This document shows positions 7,752 through 16,695 of a DNA stretch of 64,000 nt, piece by piece. A model generated the notes under the pieces. The model did no database searches. It was not told where the DNA came from and saw nothing but the letters and a program-made list of their open reading frames with translations. The DNA is from Piscicoccus intestinalis NBRC 104926. GTDB taxonomy: Bacteria; Actinomycetota; Actinomycetes; Actinomycetales; Dermatophilaceae. Where the stretch lies: contig NZ_BCNQ01000002.1 in NCBI RefSeq assembly GCF_001515525.1, forward strand, positions 41,516-105,515, read 5' to 3'. Positions within the stretch are counted from its first letter, which is position 1, and every line of letters begins with the position of its first letter. The position numbers were made by a program, and so were the translations under genes.

Positions 7752-9288
7752 TCAGCCCGGCGTGCGGAAGGTGTGGGCGCTGGCAGTGCGCCAGTCGTCG
7801 GCCCACGTCTGCGGCGGCTCGGCCAGCAGCTGCCCCGGCTCCAGCCACTCGAACAGCTCGGCGTAGGAGGCGGTCTGGGTCTGGCTCACGTTGCGGCGCA
7901 GCATCCACGGTCGCAGCTGCGAGGGGTGCTGCACGCCCATCGCCGCCATGAGCTTGGTCGCCTCGGTGACCGTCGCCTCCTGGAAGCGCTGCACCCGCTG
8001 GCTCTTGTCGCCGACGTCGAGGGCGCGGGCCCGCCGCCTGTTCTGCGTGGCGACCCCGACCGGGCACTTATCTGTTGCACATCTGCGCCTGGATGCAGCC
8101 GACGGCCATCATCATCGCGCGGGCCGCGTTGGTGTAGTCGGCGCCCTGGATGAGCCGCTTGACGATGTCGTTGCTCGCCGCGACCTTGCCGGAGGCCCCG
8201 ATGCGGATGCGGTCGCGCAGACCGGTGCCGACCAGCGCGTTGTGCACGAGCATGAGGCCCTGGGTCAGCGGCATGCCGACGTGGTCCTCGAACTCCAGCG
8301 GCGCCGCGCCCGTGCCGCCCTCGGAGCCGTCGACGATGATGAAGTCCGGCGCGGTGCCGACCTCGAGGATCGCCTTGCAGATCGCCAGCACCTCGACGCG
8401 CGAACCCACGCACAGCTTGAAACCCGCGGGCTTGCCGCCGGACAGGTCACGCATGCGGGCGACGAACTCGATGAGCTCGGTGGGGGTGGAGAACACCCGA
8501 TGCGCAGACGGGCTCACGCACTTCTCGCCGCGCGGCACGTCGCGGATCTTCGCGATCTCCTTGGTGACCTTCGCGCCGGGCAGCACGCCACCGACTCCGG
8601 GCTTGGCGCCCTGGCTGAGCTTCAGCGAGACGCACTTGACCTGCTCCTTGCCCGCCTTGTCGGCGAACTCGTCGGGGTCGAAGTCGCCGTCCTTGGTGCG
8701 CGCGCCGAAGTAGCCGGTGCCCAGCTCCCAGATCAGGTCGCCGCCGTTCTCCTCGTGATACGGAGACAGCCCGCCCTCGCCGGTGTCGTGCGCGAACCCA
8801 CCGAGGGCCGCCCCCTTGTTCAGCGCGCGGATCGCGTTGGCCGACAACGCCCCGAAGCTCATCGCCGACACGTTGAGCAGCGACATGTCGTACGGCTGGG
8901 TGCAGTCGGGGCCGCCGATGCGCACCCGCGGCGGCTCCTTCAGCTCCGGCACGGGCGCGACCGAGTGCACGAGGTATTCGTAGCCCATCTCGTTGACGTC
9001 GCGCTCGGTGCCGAACGCCTGCTCGCCGTGGATGCCCTTGGCGCGTTCGTAGATGATCGAGCGGACGTCGCGGTCGTACGGCCTACCGTCCCAGTTGCGT
9101 TCGATGAAGTACTGCTGCAGTTCGGGGCGAATGTCTTCGAGCAGGAAGCGGGCGTGCCCGAGCACCGGGTAGTTGCGCAGCACGGCGTGCTTCTTCTGCA
9201 CCAGGTCATGCACCGCCACCGCCGCCAGGCCCGCCACCCCGAGGGCGGCACCGGCGGCGGCTCCCGAACGCGGGTCGGGTCGTGTCAT
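7752..9288 (-). pseudogene. FMN-binding glutamate synthase family protein, frameshifted near the C-terminus
   Basis: Resembles the FMN/alpha-subunit central domain of glutamate synthase as a stand-alone protein with one N-terminal membrane segment (residues ~8-30). Recognisable parts include MSFGALSANAIRALNKGA, the GEGGLSPYH segment, KLSQGAKPG and the FMN-phosphate loop VDGSEGGTGAAP. At 8068-8070 a stop falls inside the iron-sulfur motif CIQAQMCN-x-CPVGVATQ; the remaining ~105 residues (KCPVGVATQNRR to HTFRTPG) continue in another frame to 7752. Two missing bases, or one extra base, near 8072 would explain this. Start at 9288 has AAGGAG upstream. Such proteins are often annotated as GltB-like; the physiological substrate is uncertain. 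Confidence 0.8.
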
Positions 9289-9424
9289 CTCGGGCTCCTT
9301 CGCGCCCGAACACCGTCGTTTCGGGCAACACACCGTCTCGCACGGCCGCTGAACCCTCTCTGAGTGGCGGACCACCGGTTCCGGTTGCGGCGCCGCCGAA
9401 CGACGAGGCCGTAACGTCAAACGC

Positions 9425-10318
9425 ATGCCCCGCGCCGCCGTGATCCCCGGAGATCGCACCCTGCCCCCCGCCTTCGATCATCCGCACGCTTCCCCGCAGG
9501 CGCGGGCGCTGGCAGAGTCGGGCCTGGTGCTGCGCGTGCAGGTGGGTTCGGGGGTGCACGGAACGGCGATCGGGGGCCAGGACGACCGCGACGAGATGGG
9601 CATCTGCCTGGAGCCGGCGGAGTTCGTCACCGGACTGTCGAGGGTGCCGCGCGGCATCGACACCGACACCCGGATCCCGTTCGAGCAGTATCAGCGCCAC
9701 ACCGCCTGGGACCGGGCCGGCGGCCTCGCGAACCGCTCGGGCGCCGGCGACCTCGACGTCGTCGTCTACACCGCTCGCAAGTGGTGCCGCCTGGCGGTCG
9801 ACGGTAACCCCACCGTGCTGTTGGCCTTGTTCGTGCCGGACGACGAGGTCGTCTACCGGGACGAATGGGGCGCCGAGCTCGTCGACAACGCCCACCGGTT
9901 CGTCTCCCGCCGGGCGGCGGCGCGGTTCCTGGGCTACCTGCGTTCACAGCGCGCCGCGATGAGCGGCGAGCGCGCCGCCCACACCAACCGGCCGGAGCTG
10001 GTCGAAAAGCACGGATACGACACGAAGTTCGCCATGCACGCCCTGCGGCTCGGCCTGCAGGGCGAGGAGCTGCTCACCACGGGGCGCATCACGTTGCCCG
10101 TGCCGCGGCTGCAGCGGGAATACCTGCGCCGGGTGCGGCGCGGGGAGGTGCCGCTGCCCGAGGTGATCGCGCAGACGCAGCGGGCGCAGGAGCGGCTGAC
10201 GGCGCTGCGCGACGACTCCGCGTTACCGGCCGAGCCCGACCTGGCGTGGGTCAACGACTGGCTTCACCGCGCCCACCTGGCCTACTGGGCGCGTGGACCC
10301 CAGCCTGTCCGGCGGTGA
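9425..10318 (+). CDS. Predicted nucleotidyltransferase (DNA polymerase beta superfamily)
   Basis: 297-residue protein with a nucleotidyltransferase motif at residues 41-60: GSGVHGTAIGGQDDRDEMGI, i.e. GS followed by a D-rich metal-binding loop. Downstream lie the conserved segments TARKWCRLAVDGNPTVL and RLGLQGEELLTTGRITLPV, characteristic of the stand-alone minimal nucleotidyltransferases sometimes labelled YcgL-like. Substrate is unknown. The gene stands alone, divergent from the FMN protein gene with a 136-base gap. Confidence 0.7.
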   Translation: MPRAAVIPGDRTLPPAFDHPHASPQARALAESGLVLRVQVGSGVHGTAIGGQDDRDEMGICLEPAEFVTGLSRVPRGIDTDTRIPFEQYQRHTAWDRAGGLANRSGAGDLDVVVYTARKWCRLAVDGNPTVLLALFVPDDEVVYRDEWGAELVDNAHRFVSRRAAARFLGYLRSQRAAMSGERAAHTNRPELVEKHGYDTKFAMHALRLGLQGEELLTTGRITLPVPRLQREYLRRVRRGEVPLPEVIAQTQRAQERLTALRDDSALPAEPDLAWVNDWLHRAHLAYWARGPQPVRR

Positions 10319-10396
10319 TCCGGGTGCGCGCGCGGAACCCCGGGTCGTTGTGATGAGGTGGGGACACCTGACCGTAGATTCCGCGAGGTACGCCGC

Positions 10397-11176
10397 ATGA
10401 ACCGACCCGCTTCCCGCGCCGGGCATGGCGCCGCCACCATCGGCTCGACCCTGGGCGGCGCGCTGTCGGCCCTGTCCGCGGCGCCCGGCCAGGTGGCGCA
10501 CCTGTTCCGGCACCGCTTCCCGACGGTCGCGGTGACCGGCATGACCGGCATCGGCAAGACCCGGCTCGTCGACCGGCTCGCGCGCCGCTCGACCGCGGAG
10601 GTCGACGACGCGGGCTCCGCGGTCATGGAGCGGCGCACCCGCCGCACGTCCAAGGGCCGCGGGTTCCGGATCCGGGTCGTACCCGGCGACAACGCCGCCT
10701 CCCGGTTGTGGGCGCTCGACGAGGTCTTCCACGAGGAGCCTGTCGACGGCGTGCTGCACGTCGTCGCCTACGGCCACGCCACCCCGCGCCGCACCGGCGG
10801 CACGAGCGGTGCCGCCACCGCGACCCACGAGGAACTGCTGGCCGCCGAGCTGGAGGACTGGGCGATCACCGCGCACCGCATCGCGGGCATGGCCGTGCGC
10901 CGGGGCCAACCGGTGTGGCTGATCATCGTCGTCACCAAAGCCGACCTCTTCCCCGACCGCATCGAGGAGGCGGTGACCTACTACTCCCCCGGCAGCGGCT
11001 CGGCCTTCGGCAAGAAGATCGACGAGCTACGGGCGTTGGCCGGCGGCGCGCACATCTCCATCGACGTGCTGCCGATGAGTGTGCCCACCGAGGGCGGCAC
11101 CGGCCCCCGCCGGCGCAGCGACGACCAGCTCGCGACGCTCGAACGACGTATGGCCCAACTCAGCGGCCACGTCTGA
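10397..11176 (+). CDS. P-loop GTPase domain protein
   Basis: 259-residue predicted GTPase. P-loop GMTGIGKT lies at residues 48-55 and the guanine-specificity motif TKAD at 180-183; both are clear. The preceding 45 residues include a short hydrophobic, glycine/alanine-rich stretch that may touch the membrane. I chose the ATG at 10397 (GAGG 10 bases upstream) over a GTG at 10358. The G-domain resembles dynamin/Era-like small GTPase domains but I cannot place the subfamily; no effector or operon partner is adjacent. Confidence 0.6.
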   Translation: MNRPASRAGHGAATIGSTLGGALSALSAAPGQVAHLFRHRFPTVAVTGMTGIGKTRLVDRLARRSTAEVDDAGSAVMERRTRRTSKGRGFRIRVVPGDNAASRLWALDEVFHEEPVDGVLHVVAYGHATPRRTGGTSGAATATHEELLAAELEDWAITAHRIAGMAVRRGQPVWLIIVVTKADLFPDRIEEAVTYYSPGSGSAFGKKIDELRALAGGAHISIDVLPMSVPTEGGTGPRRRSDDQLATLERRMAQLSGHV

Positions 11177-11194
11177 CGACCAGCGCCAGCAGGC

Positions 11195-11617
11195 TCAGGC
11201 CCCGCGGCGCGGGCGCTCGACGACGGGGTGGCCCGCCTCCTGCCAGGCGGTGAAGCCGCCCTCGATGTGGGTGACGTCGTGGAATCCCATGTCGTGCAAG
11301 GCGGCCGCGGCGAGCGCGGAGCGCCACGCGGAACCGCAGTAGAGCACGAGACGTCGGCCGTAGTCGAGATCGGGCCGGTAGTAGGGGCTCGCCGGGTCGA
11401 CCCAGAACTCGAGCATGCCGCGGGGCGCCGAGTACGCACCGGGGATCATGCCGAGCCGGTCGAGCTCCTTCGGCTCCCGGATGTCGACGAACAGCACGCT
11501 CTCGTCGCCGAGCAGCGCCGCCGCCTCCGCCAATGGCAGCGGCGGCACCACCTGGTCGGCAGCCTCGACGAGGTCGCGGGAGGAGCGGGCTAGGGGGCTT
11601 CCGGGTTCGCGCGCCAT
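11195..11617 (-). CDS. Rhodanese-like domain protein
   Basis: Single-domain rhodanese of 140 residues, probably a sulfurtransferase or persulfide carrier. The active-site loop is YCGSAWRS with Cys94, and the domain shows the typical VDIREPKELDRLGMIPGA and GGFTAWQEAGHPV segments. Convergent with the GTPase gene, 18 bases apart. It stands alone, so the sulfur acceptor is unknown. Confidence 0.88.
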   Translation of the reverse strand: MAREPGSPLARSSRDLVEAADQVVPPLPLAEAAALLGDESVLFVDIREPKELDRLGMIPGAYSAPRGMLEFWVDPASPYYRPDLDYGRRLVLYCGSAWRSALAAAALHDMGFHDVTHIEGGFTAWQEAGHPVVERPRRGA

Positions 11618-11665
11618 GACGGCATCCTGGCAGCCGCGCCGGCGCCCGGCACGGCGTCGCGACGA

Positions 11666-12124
11666 TCAGCCGCGGAGCTCGGCGAGCACCTTCTCCAGGC
11701 GCCGCTGCCGCGTGGCCTCCTGCTTGGCGTCCGCGATGCCGCGGGCGATCTCCTTGCGCCGCGTGAAGCTGAGCTTCTCGAAGGCCGCCGCCGCGGCGGG
11801 ATCGGCCGCGAGGGCCTGGGCGAGCAGCGGCGGCACGTCGACCGTGCGCTCGGCCACGTCGAGCGCGATCACCGCCTCCACCTCGTCACCGGCGGCCACC
11901 CCGAACGCCGCCCGGACCTGCTTGTTGAACCCGATGAGCGGCCCGTCGCCCATCGAGGCGATCCGCAACCGCTCGGTGTGCCCGCCGATCGTCACCGTGA
12001 CCGGCGGCGTCTTCGTCGACCCCAGCTCGGCCACCTGCTGCGGCGTCAGCCGGATCGCCACCGCCGGGCCCGCGGGCACGACCGTCGTCACGAGTCGCAG
12101 TGACCGCTCCTCGGGTGCCGTCAT
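11666..12124 (-). CDS. YdeI/OmpD-associated family protein (DUF1905-type)
   Basis: 152 residues. The first half matches the DUF1905 barrel (VTIGGHTERLRIASMGDGPLIGFNKQVRAAFGVAAGDEVEAVI) and the second half the YdeI helix region (AFEKLSFTRRKEIARGIADAKQEATRQRRLEKVLAEL). The start at 12124 (MTAPEE) is preferred to an upstream ATG at 12139. The family is widespread and uncharacterised in Actinomycetota; in enterobacteria YdeI has been linked to envelope stress, which I would not transfer here. Confidence 0.75.
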   Translation of the reverse strand: MTAPEERSLRLVTTVVPAGPAVAIRLTPQQVAELGSTKTPPVTVTIGGHTERLRIASMGDGPLIGFNKQVRAAFGVAAGDEVEAVIALDVAERTVDVPPLLAQALAADPAAAAAFEKLSFTRRKEIARGIADAKQEATRQRRLEKVLAELRG

Positions 12125-12216
12125 GATGTCTCCTCCCACTGTGCCGGGACCGCGTTCACGCCGCGTTTCAGACCATCAGGCTGCCAGTATGGGCGGATCC
12201 CACGGAGGTGAGGCAC

Positions 12217-13587
12217 GTGACGCAGGACGAGATCCGCATCCTGTCGCCGACGGCGATCCTGGGCTACGGCTTTCCGGAGGCGTCGTGGCGGGCCGGGCTG
12301 GAACGCGACCCGCACGTCATCGCGGTCGACGCCGGCTCCACCGATCCCGGGCCCTACTACCTCGGCGCGGGAAAGTCGTTCACCGACAAGGAGGCCGTCG
12401 CGCGCGACCTGCGGCTCATGCTCGCCGGGGCCCGCGAACTCGGCATCCCCGTCATCATCGGCTCCGCCGGTGGAGCCGGGGCGCGGCCGCACCTGGACTG
12501 GACCGTCGACATCGTGCGCGCCGTCGCCCGCGAGCTCGCGCTGAGCTGCCGCCTCGCGGTGATCGGTGCCGACATCGACAAGGACACCCTGCGGCGGGCG
12601 CTCGCCGCAGGGCGGCTCACCCCCGTCCCGGCCGCGCCGGACGCCACGGACGACGACATCACCGACAGCACCCACGCGGTGGCCCAGATGGGGGTCGAAC
12701 CGGTCGTCGCCGCCCTCGACGCCGGCGCCGACGTCATCGTCACCGGGCGCGCCTACGACCCGGCGGTTTTCGCCGCCGTGCCCATCCGCTCGGGGTTCGA
12801 CGCGGCCCTCGCCCTGCACCTGGGCAAGATCCTGGAGTGCGCCGCGATCGCCGCCACCCCCGGCTCCGGCGGAGACTGCATGCTCGGCACCCTGCGCGCC
12901 GACCACTTTCTCGTCGAACCGCTGAATCCCGCCCGGGCGTGCACGACGACCTCGGTGGCGGCCCACACGCTGTACGAGAAATCCGACCCCTACCGGCTCC
13001 CCGGACCGGGCGGCGTGCTCGACCTCACCGCAACGGTCTTCGAGCCGGAGACCGATCGGGTGGTGCGGGTGCGCGGCACGACCTTCGCCCCGACTCCGTA
13101 CGCGGTGAAGGTCGAGGGCGCTGCGCCGGTCGGCTACCGGACGCTGTCGATCGCCGGCGCCCGCGACCCCGTGTTCATTGAGCAGGTCGACGACCTCGTC
13201 GACGCGGTGCACGCGGCCGTCGCCGACAACTTCGCCGGCGTCGACCCGCAGGCCTACCGGCTCCAGCTGCACCTGTACGGCAAGAACGGGGTGCTCGGCC
13301 CGCTGGAGACCACGACGCAGCCCGCTCACGAACTCGGCATCGTCTTCGAGGCGGTCGCGCGCACACCGGAACTGGCCGACACGGTCTGCGCGTTCGCCCG
13401 CTCCACGCTGCTGCACCTGGGCTACCCAGGACGGCGCAGCACTGCCGGCAACCTCGCGTTCCCGTACTCGCCGTCGGACGTGCGCACCGGCGAGGTGTAC
13501 CGGTTCTCGCTGTTCCACCTGCTGGCGGTCGACGACCCCACGGCGCTCTTTCCCGTCGAGCTGACGACGATCGGAGGCGAGGGATGA
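12217..13587 (+). CDS. Acyclic terpene utilisation AtuA-like protein (DUF1446)
   Basis: 456-residue protein of the DUF1446/AtuA family, with the typical GYGFPEASWRAGL start, GSAGGAGARPHLDW, GADVIVTGRAYDPAVFA and GTTFAPTPYAVKVEGA segments. In Pseudomonas AtuA belongs to citronellol/geraniol catabolism, but most actinobacterial homologues occur in other contexts. Start is taken at GTG 12217, 8 bases after GGAGG; GTG 12208 overlaps that Shine-Dalgarno. It overlaps the DUF4387 gene by ATGA, so the two proteins are likely made together and may form one enzyme. Confidence 0.8.
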   Translation: MTQDEIRILSPTAILGYGFPEASWRAGLERDPHVIAVDAGSTDPGPYYLGAGKSFTDKEAVARDLRLMLAGARELGIPVIIGSAGGAGARPHLDWTVDIVRAVARELALSCRLAVIGADIDKDTLRRALAAGRLTPVPAAPDATDDDITDSTHAVAQMGVEPVVAALDAGADVIVTGRAYDPAVFAAVPIRSGFDAALALHLGKILECAAIAATPGSGGDCMLGTLRADHFLVEPLNPARACTTTSVAAHTLYEKSDPYRLPGPGGVLDLTATVFEPETDRVVRVRGTTFAPTPYAVKVEGAAPVGYRTLSIAGARDPVFIEQVDDLVDAVHAAVADNFAGVDPQAYRLQLHLYGKNGVLGPLETTTQPAHELGIVFEAVARTPELADTVCAFARSTLLHLGYPGRRSTAGNLAFPYSPSDVRTGEVYRFSLFHLLAVDDPTALFPVELTTIGGEG

Positions 13588-13910
13588 GCGTGCGGCTGCG
13601 CGACATCGCCGGCGTGATCCGCTCCAAGAACGCCGGCCCCTACGAGCTGACCCTCGACGTCATCTTCGACGACCCCGCCTGGTACCGCCGGGTCGTCGAC
13701 TCCCGGTTCATCGACGCGGAGCTGATCGCCCGGCTCTACCGGGTCGGCGAAGACGACGTGCTGCACATCATCGCCTTCGACCCGGCCCATGCCCTGAAGA
13801 TCACGCTGCGTCGCGCGCTCGTCGCCGGCGACCTCGGTGAGACCGACGTGTACGGCGCCCAGCAGCACGCCCCGCTCGTCGACCTCGAGCTGAACCTCGA
13901 CGTGCCCTGA
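13584..13910 (+). CDS. DUF4387 domain protein
   Basis: 108-residue protein matching DUF4387 from the first residues (LRDIAGVIRSKNAGPYELTLDVIFDD) to FDPAHALKITLRR. In many genomes this domain is fused to, or encoded directly after, AtuA-like proteins, as here with a 4-base overlap. That strongly suggests a two-subunit enzyme acting on a carboxylic or acyl substrate; the reaction is not known to me. Confidence 0.78.
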   Translation: MSVRLRDIAGVIRSKNAGPYELTLDVIFDDPAWYRRVVDSRFIDAELIARLYRVGEDDVLHIIAFDPAHALKITLRRALVAGDLGETDVYGAQQHAPLVDLELNLDVP

Positions 13911-13946
13911 CTTGCCGAACGCGCCACCGCGGCGTGTGATGGCGGC

Positions 13947-14975
13947 ATGCGCCATGCACACGTCGACACCGCCGTTCCCGTCTCGCAGATCGGACTGGGC
14001 ACCTGGCAGTTCGGGTCCGGTCGGGAGTGGGGCTACGGGCCCGACTACGACGACCACGAGGCCGCCGCCATCGTGCGCCGCGCCCTCGAGCTCGGCGTCA
14101 CGCTCTTCGACACCGCTGAGATCTACGGCCGCGGCGCCAGCGAGCGCATCCTCGGCAGCGCGCTGCGGGACGCCGGCGCCGACCCCGACGCGATCTTCCT
14201 GGCGAGCAAGCTGTTTCCACTGTTGCCGGTGGCCCCGGTCGTCGAACAGCGGGCGATCGCGAGCGCGCGCCGGCTCGGCGTGCGCCGACTCGACCTCTAC
14301 CAGGTGCATCAGCCGAACCCCGCCGTGAGCGACGCGACGACGATGCGCGGGATGCACGCGCTGATCCAGCTCGGCGTCGTCGGGCACGCGGGCGTGAGCA
14401 ACTACTCGCTGCGGCGCTGGCAGCAGGCCGACGCCGCGCTGGCGGTCGCGCACCGGCAAGCGCACGACACTGCCTCGCTCGCCGGACCGGCCCCCGTCGT
14501 GCTGGCCAACCAGGTGCAGTACAGCCTCGTGCACCGCGGGCCGGAGGACGAGCTGCTGCCGTTCGCGCGCCGGGAGAAGCGCCTGGTCATCGCGTACTCA
14601 CCGCTCGCGCAGGGACTGCTGTCGGCGCGGCACACCTCGGGCGAACGGGTCGGCGGGGTGCGGTCGGCCAACCCGCTGTTCCTGCCCGAGAATCTCGACG
14701 CCGCGCGGCCGTTGTTCGCGACGCTGCGTGAGATCGCCGACGCCCACGACGCGACGCCCGCGCAGGTCGCTCTCGCCTGGGTGATCCGCGACCCGCAGGT
14801 CGCCGCGATCCCCGGAGCCTCCAGCGTCGAGCAGCTGGAGAGCAATGTGGCCGCCGCCGAGTTGCGGCTGCGCGACGACGAAGTCGCTGCTCTCACGCGC
14901 GCGGCACTCGACTTCCGCCCCGTCACCGGTTGGCGCTCGGCACCGAAGGTGTTGCGCTCCCTGGCCGGCCGCTGA
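13947..14975 (+). CDS. Aldo/keto reductase
   Basis: NADPH-dependent oxidoreductase of 342 residues with the catalytic tetrad visible: Asp and Tyr in TLFDTAEIYGRG, Lys in IFLASKLF and His in LYQVHQPNP. The C-terminal cofactor segment PGASSVEQLESNVAAAEL is normal. It begins 36 bases after the DUF4387 gene and could be co-transcribed. Substrate unknown. Confidence 0.9.
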   Translation: MRHAHVDTAVPVSQIGLGTWQFGSGREWGYGPDYDDHEAAAIVRRALELGVTLFDTAEIYGRGASERILGSALRDAGADPDAIFLASKLFPLLPVAPVVEQRAIASARRLGVRRLDLYQVHQPNPAVSDATTMRGMHALIQLGVVGHAGVSNYSLRRWQQADAALAVAHRQAHDTASLAGPAPVVLANQVQYSLVHRGPEDELLPFARREKRLVIAYSPLAQGLLSARHTSGERVGGVRSANPLFLPENLDAARPLFATLREIADAHDATPAQVALAWVIRDPQVAAIPGASSVEQLESNVAAAELRLRDDEVAALTRAALDFRPVTGWRSAPKVLRSLAGR

Positions 14976-14989
14976 ACTCTCGCGGCCGG
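14965..14989. terminator. GC-rich hairpin between convergent aldo/keto reductase and dicarboxylate carrier genes
   Basis: CCGGCCGC (14965-14972) pairs perfectly with GCGGCCGG (14982-14989) over a 9-base loop that contains the reductase stop codon. Sits exactly between converging genes; no U-tract. Confidence 0.6.
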
Positions 14990-15008
14990 TCGTTGGGCGC
15001 GGATTCGC

Positions 15009-16325
15009 TCAGATGAGGACCGCCCCGAGCAGGAAGCCGAGCGCGACGGTGACGATGATCGCGACGGTGCCAGGGATGACGAACGGGTGTGCGAGCACGA
15101 ACTTGCCGACTCGGGTGGAGCCGGTGTCGTCCATCTCCATGGCCGCGACCGTCGTCGGGTAGTTCGGCAGCAGGTAGTAGTTGGCGACGGCCGGGTAGCT
15201 GGCGACCAGCGCGATCGCCGGCAGCCCGAGGTGCACCATGAGGGGCATGAACGCGGTGGTGGTGGCCGCGTGCGAGAACATCAGCGGCGCCGCGAAGTAG
15301 AAGAACACCGCGGCCAGCCACGGCTGGGCCTGCAGCGGACCGGCCAGCGCCGCCTGGATCTGCTCGAGGTAGTTGTTGACGAACATGTTGCCCAGCCAGG
15401 CCAGGCCCATGATGCAGATCGCGGCGGTCATGCCGGCGCGGAACGTGCCCTGTTCGGCGATGGCACCGGCCGGCTTCTTGGCGACGACGCAGATGAGGGC
15501 GGCCGTCGTCAGCATGATCGCCATGATCGCGGCGGTGGAGTCCATCGGCGGCTCGGCGATGATCCCGAGTTCCTTCGACGTCAGGGTCGCGTAGGTGACG
15601 ACGAGCACAAGGGCGAGCATGAACAGCAGCAGGCTCGGCACGGCGCTGCGCTGCGGCGTGTAGTCGACGTCGGCGCTCGCGACGCTCGGGCGCACCAGGC
15701 CCTTGGCGAGACGCTCCTGGTAGACCGGGTCGTCCCTGAGTTCGCAGCCCTGGCGCGAGGAGACGATGGCGCCGACGAAGCACCCGATGAAGGTCGTCGG
15801 AATGGTGATCGCCAGGCATTGCAGATAACCGACGTTGAGCGGCGTCATCGCGGCGGCCAACGCCACCATCGCTGCTGAGATCGGGGAGGCGGCCACCGCC
15901 ACCTGGGAGGCGACGACCGCGATCGCCAGCGGCCGCGATGGTCGGATCCCGCGCTCCTTGGCGACGTCGACGATGACCGGAATCACCGAGTACGCCGTGT
16001 GCCCGGTGCCGCACAGCAGCGACAGCATGTACGTGACGAACGGCGCCAGATAGTTGATCTGCTTCGGGTGGCGGCGCAACAGCACCTCGGTGAGGTGCAC
16101 GAGATGGTCCATGCCGCCGGCCACCTGGAGCGCGGCCACGGCGCAGATCACCGGCATGATGATGCCGATCACCGACCACGGCACGTCCTTCGTGGCGGTC
16201 GTGTGCAGGCCGGTGACGGCGAGTACCAGCACACCGGCTCCACCCGCGAGGCCGATGCCGATGCCACCCAGGCGCGCACCGATGATGATGAATGCGAGAA
16301 CGACGATCAGGTGAAACCAAATCAT
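15009..16325 (-). CDS. Anaerobic-type C4-dicarboxylate transporter (DcuA/DcuB family)
   Basis: Integral membrane carrier of 438 residues, with about ten to twelve hydrophobic segments along its length. Family hallmarks include LLCGTGHTAYSVIPVIVDVAKERGIRPSRPLA, SPISAAMVALAAAMTP and APLMFSHAATTTAFMPLM. Dcu carriers exchange or take up succinate, fumarate, malate and aspartate; the direction here cannot be read from sequence. The gene is preceded by a long, comparatively AT-rich leader region, suggesting its own regulated promoter. Confidence 0.87.
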   Translation of the reverse strand: MIWFHLIVVLAFIIIGARLGGIGIGLAGGAGVLVLAVTGLHTTATKDVPWSVIGIIMPVICAVAALQVAGGMDHLVHLTEVLLRRHPKQINYLAPFVTYMLSLLCGTGHTAYSVIPVIVDVAKERGIRPSRPLAIAVVASQVAVAASPISAAMVALAAAMTPLNVGYLQCLAITIPTTFIGCFVGAIVSSRQGCELRDDPVYQERLAKGLVRPSVASADVDYTPQRSAVPSLLLFMLALVLVVTYATLTSKELGIIAEPPMDSTAAIMAIMLTTAALICVVAKKPAGAIAEQGTFRAGMTAAICIMGLAWLGNMFVNNYLEQIQAALAGPLQAQPWLAAVFFYFAAPLMFSHAATTTAFMPLMVHLGLPAIALVASYPAVANYYLLPNYPTTVAAMEMDDTGSTRVGKFVLAHPFVIPGTVAIIVTVALGFLLGAVLI

Positions 16326-16695
16326 GTGGCCCGCCCCGTTCCGTGAGCATGAAAAGTCCCACTTAGGCAGGACGAATCGAATATCGAGTCGGCGGACACG
16401 ATCGGAAGAATCCGAGATCGACGCAGGTCAGCGCGGCTCCAACGGGAACAGTAGCAGCGGGCATATTCGCGCGGGGAAGGAAGAAGGTCCCACCTGCGGC
16501 CGTCCATCGACAATTCCGGGAGCACATTCCGCACGCTTCTCAGAAAGCGCGGAATTCTTAGCTGTTTTTCAGAAAGCGCACCGTGCATGGTGGCTGAGTG
16601 AGGTTGCCGTCAGCGGGGTCATCGCGGGTCGTCGCGACCCCTGCATGGCCTCCGCCTCCGCCAGGGTGATCGCGGGCCGCCACTAGGGTTGGCTC
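16326..16695. other. Intergenic region upstream of the dicarboxylate carrier, with 11-bp direct repeat
   Basis: 370 bases between divergent genes and lower in GC than its surroundings. I see no gene. It holds an exact direct repeat TCAGAAAGCGC at 16540-16550 and 16569-16579, 29 bases apart, close to a GAATTC-containing AT-rich patch. Probably promoter and operator sequence for one or both flanking genes; no motif I can name. Confidence 0.4.

Noticed and set aside
11415..13181. 588-codon plus-strand open frame
   Set aside because: Runs across three genes on both strands, with composition of frame shadows; the real genes (rhodanese, YdeI-like, AtuA-like) are conserved.
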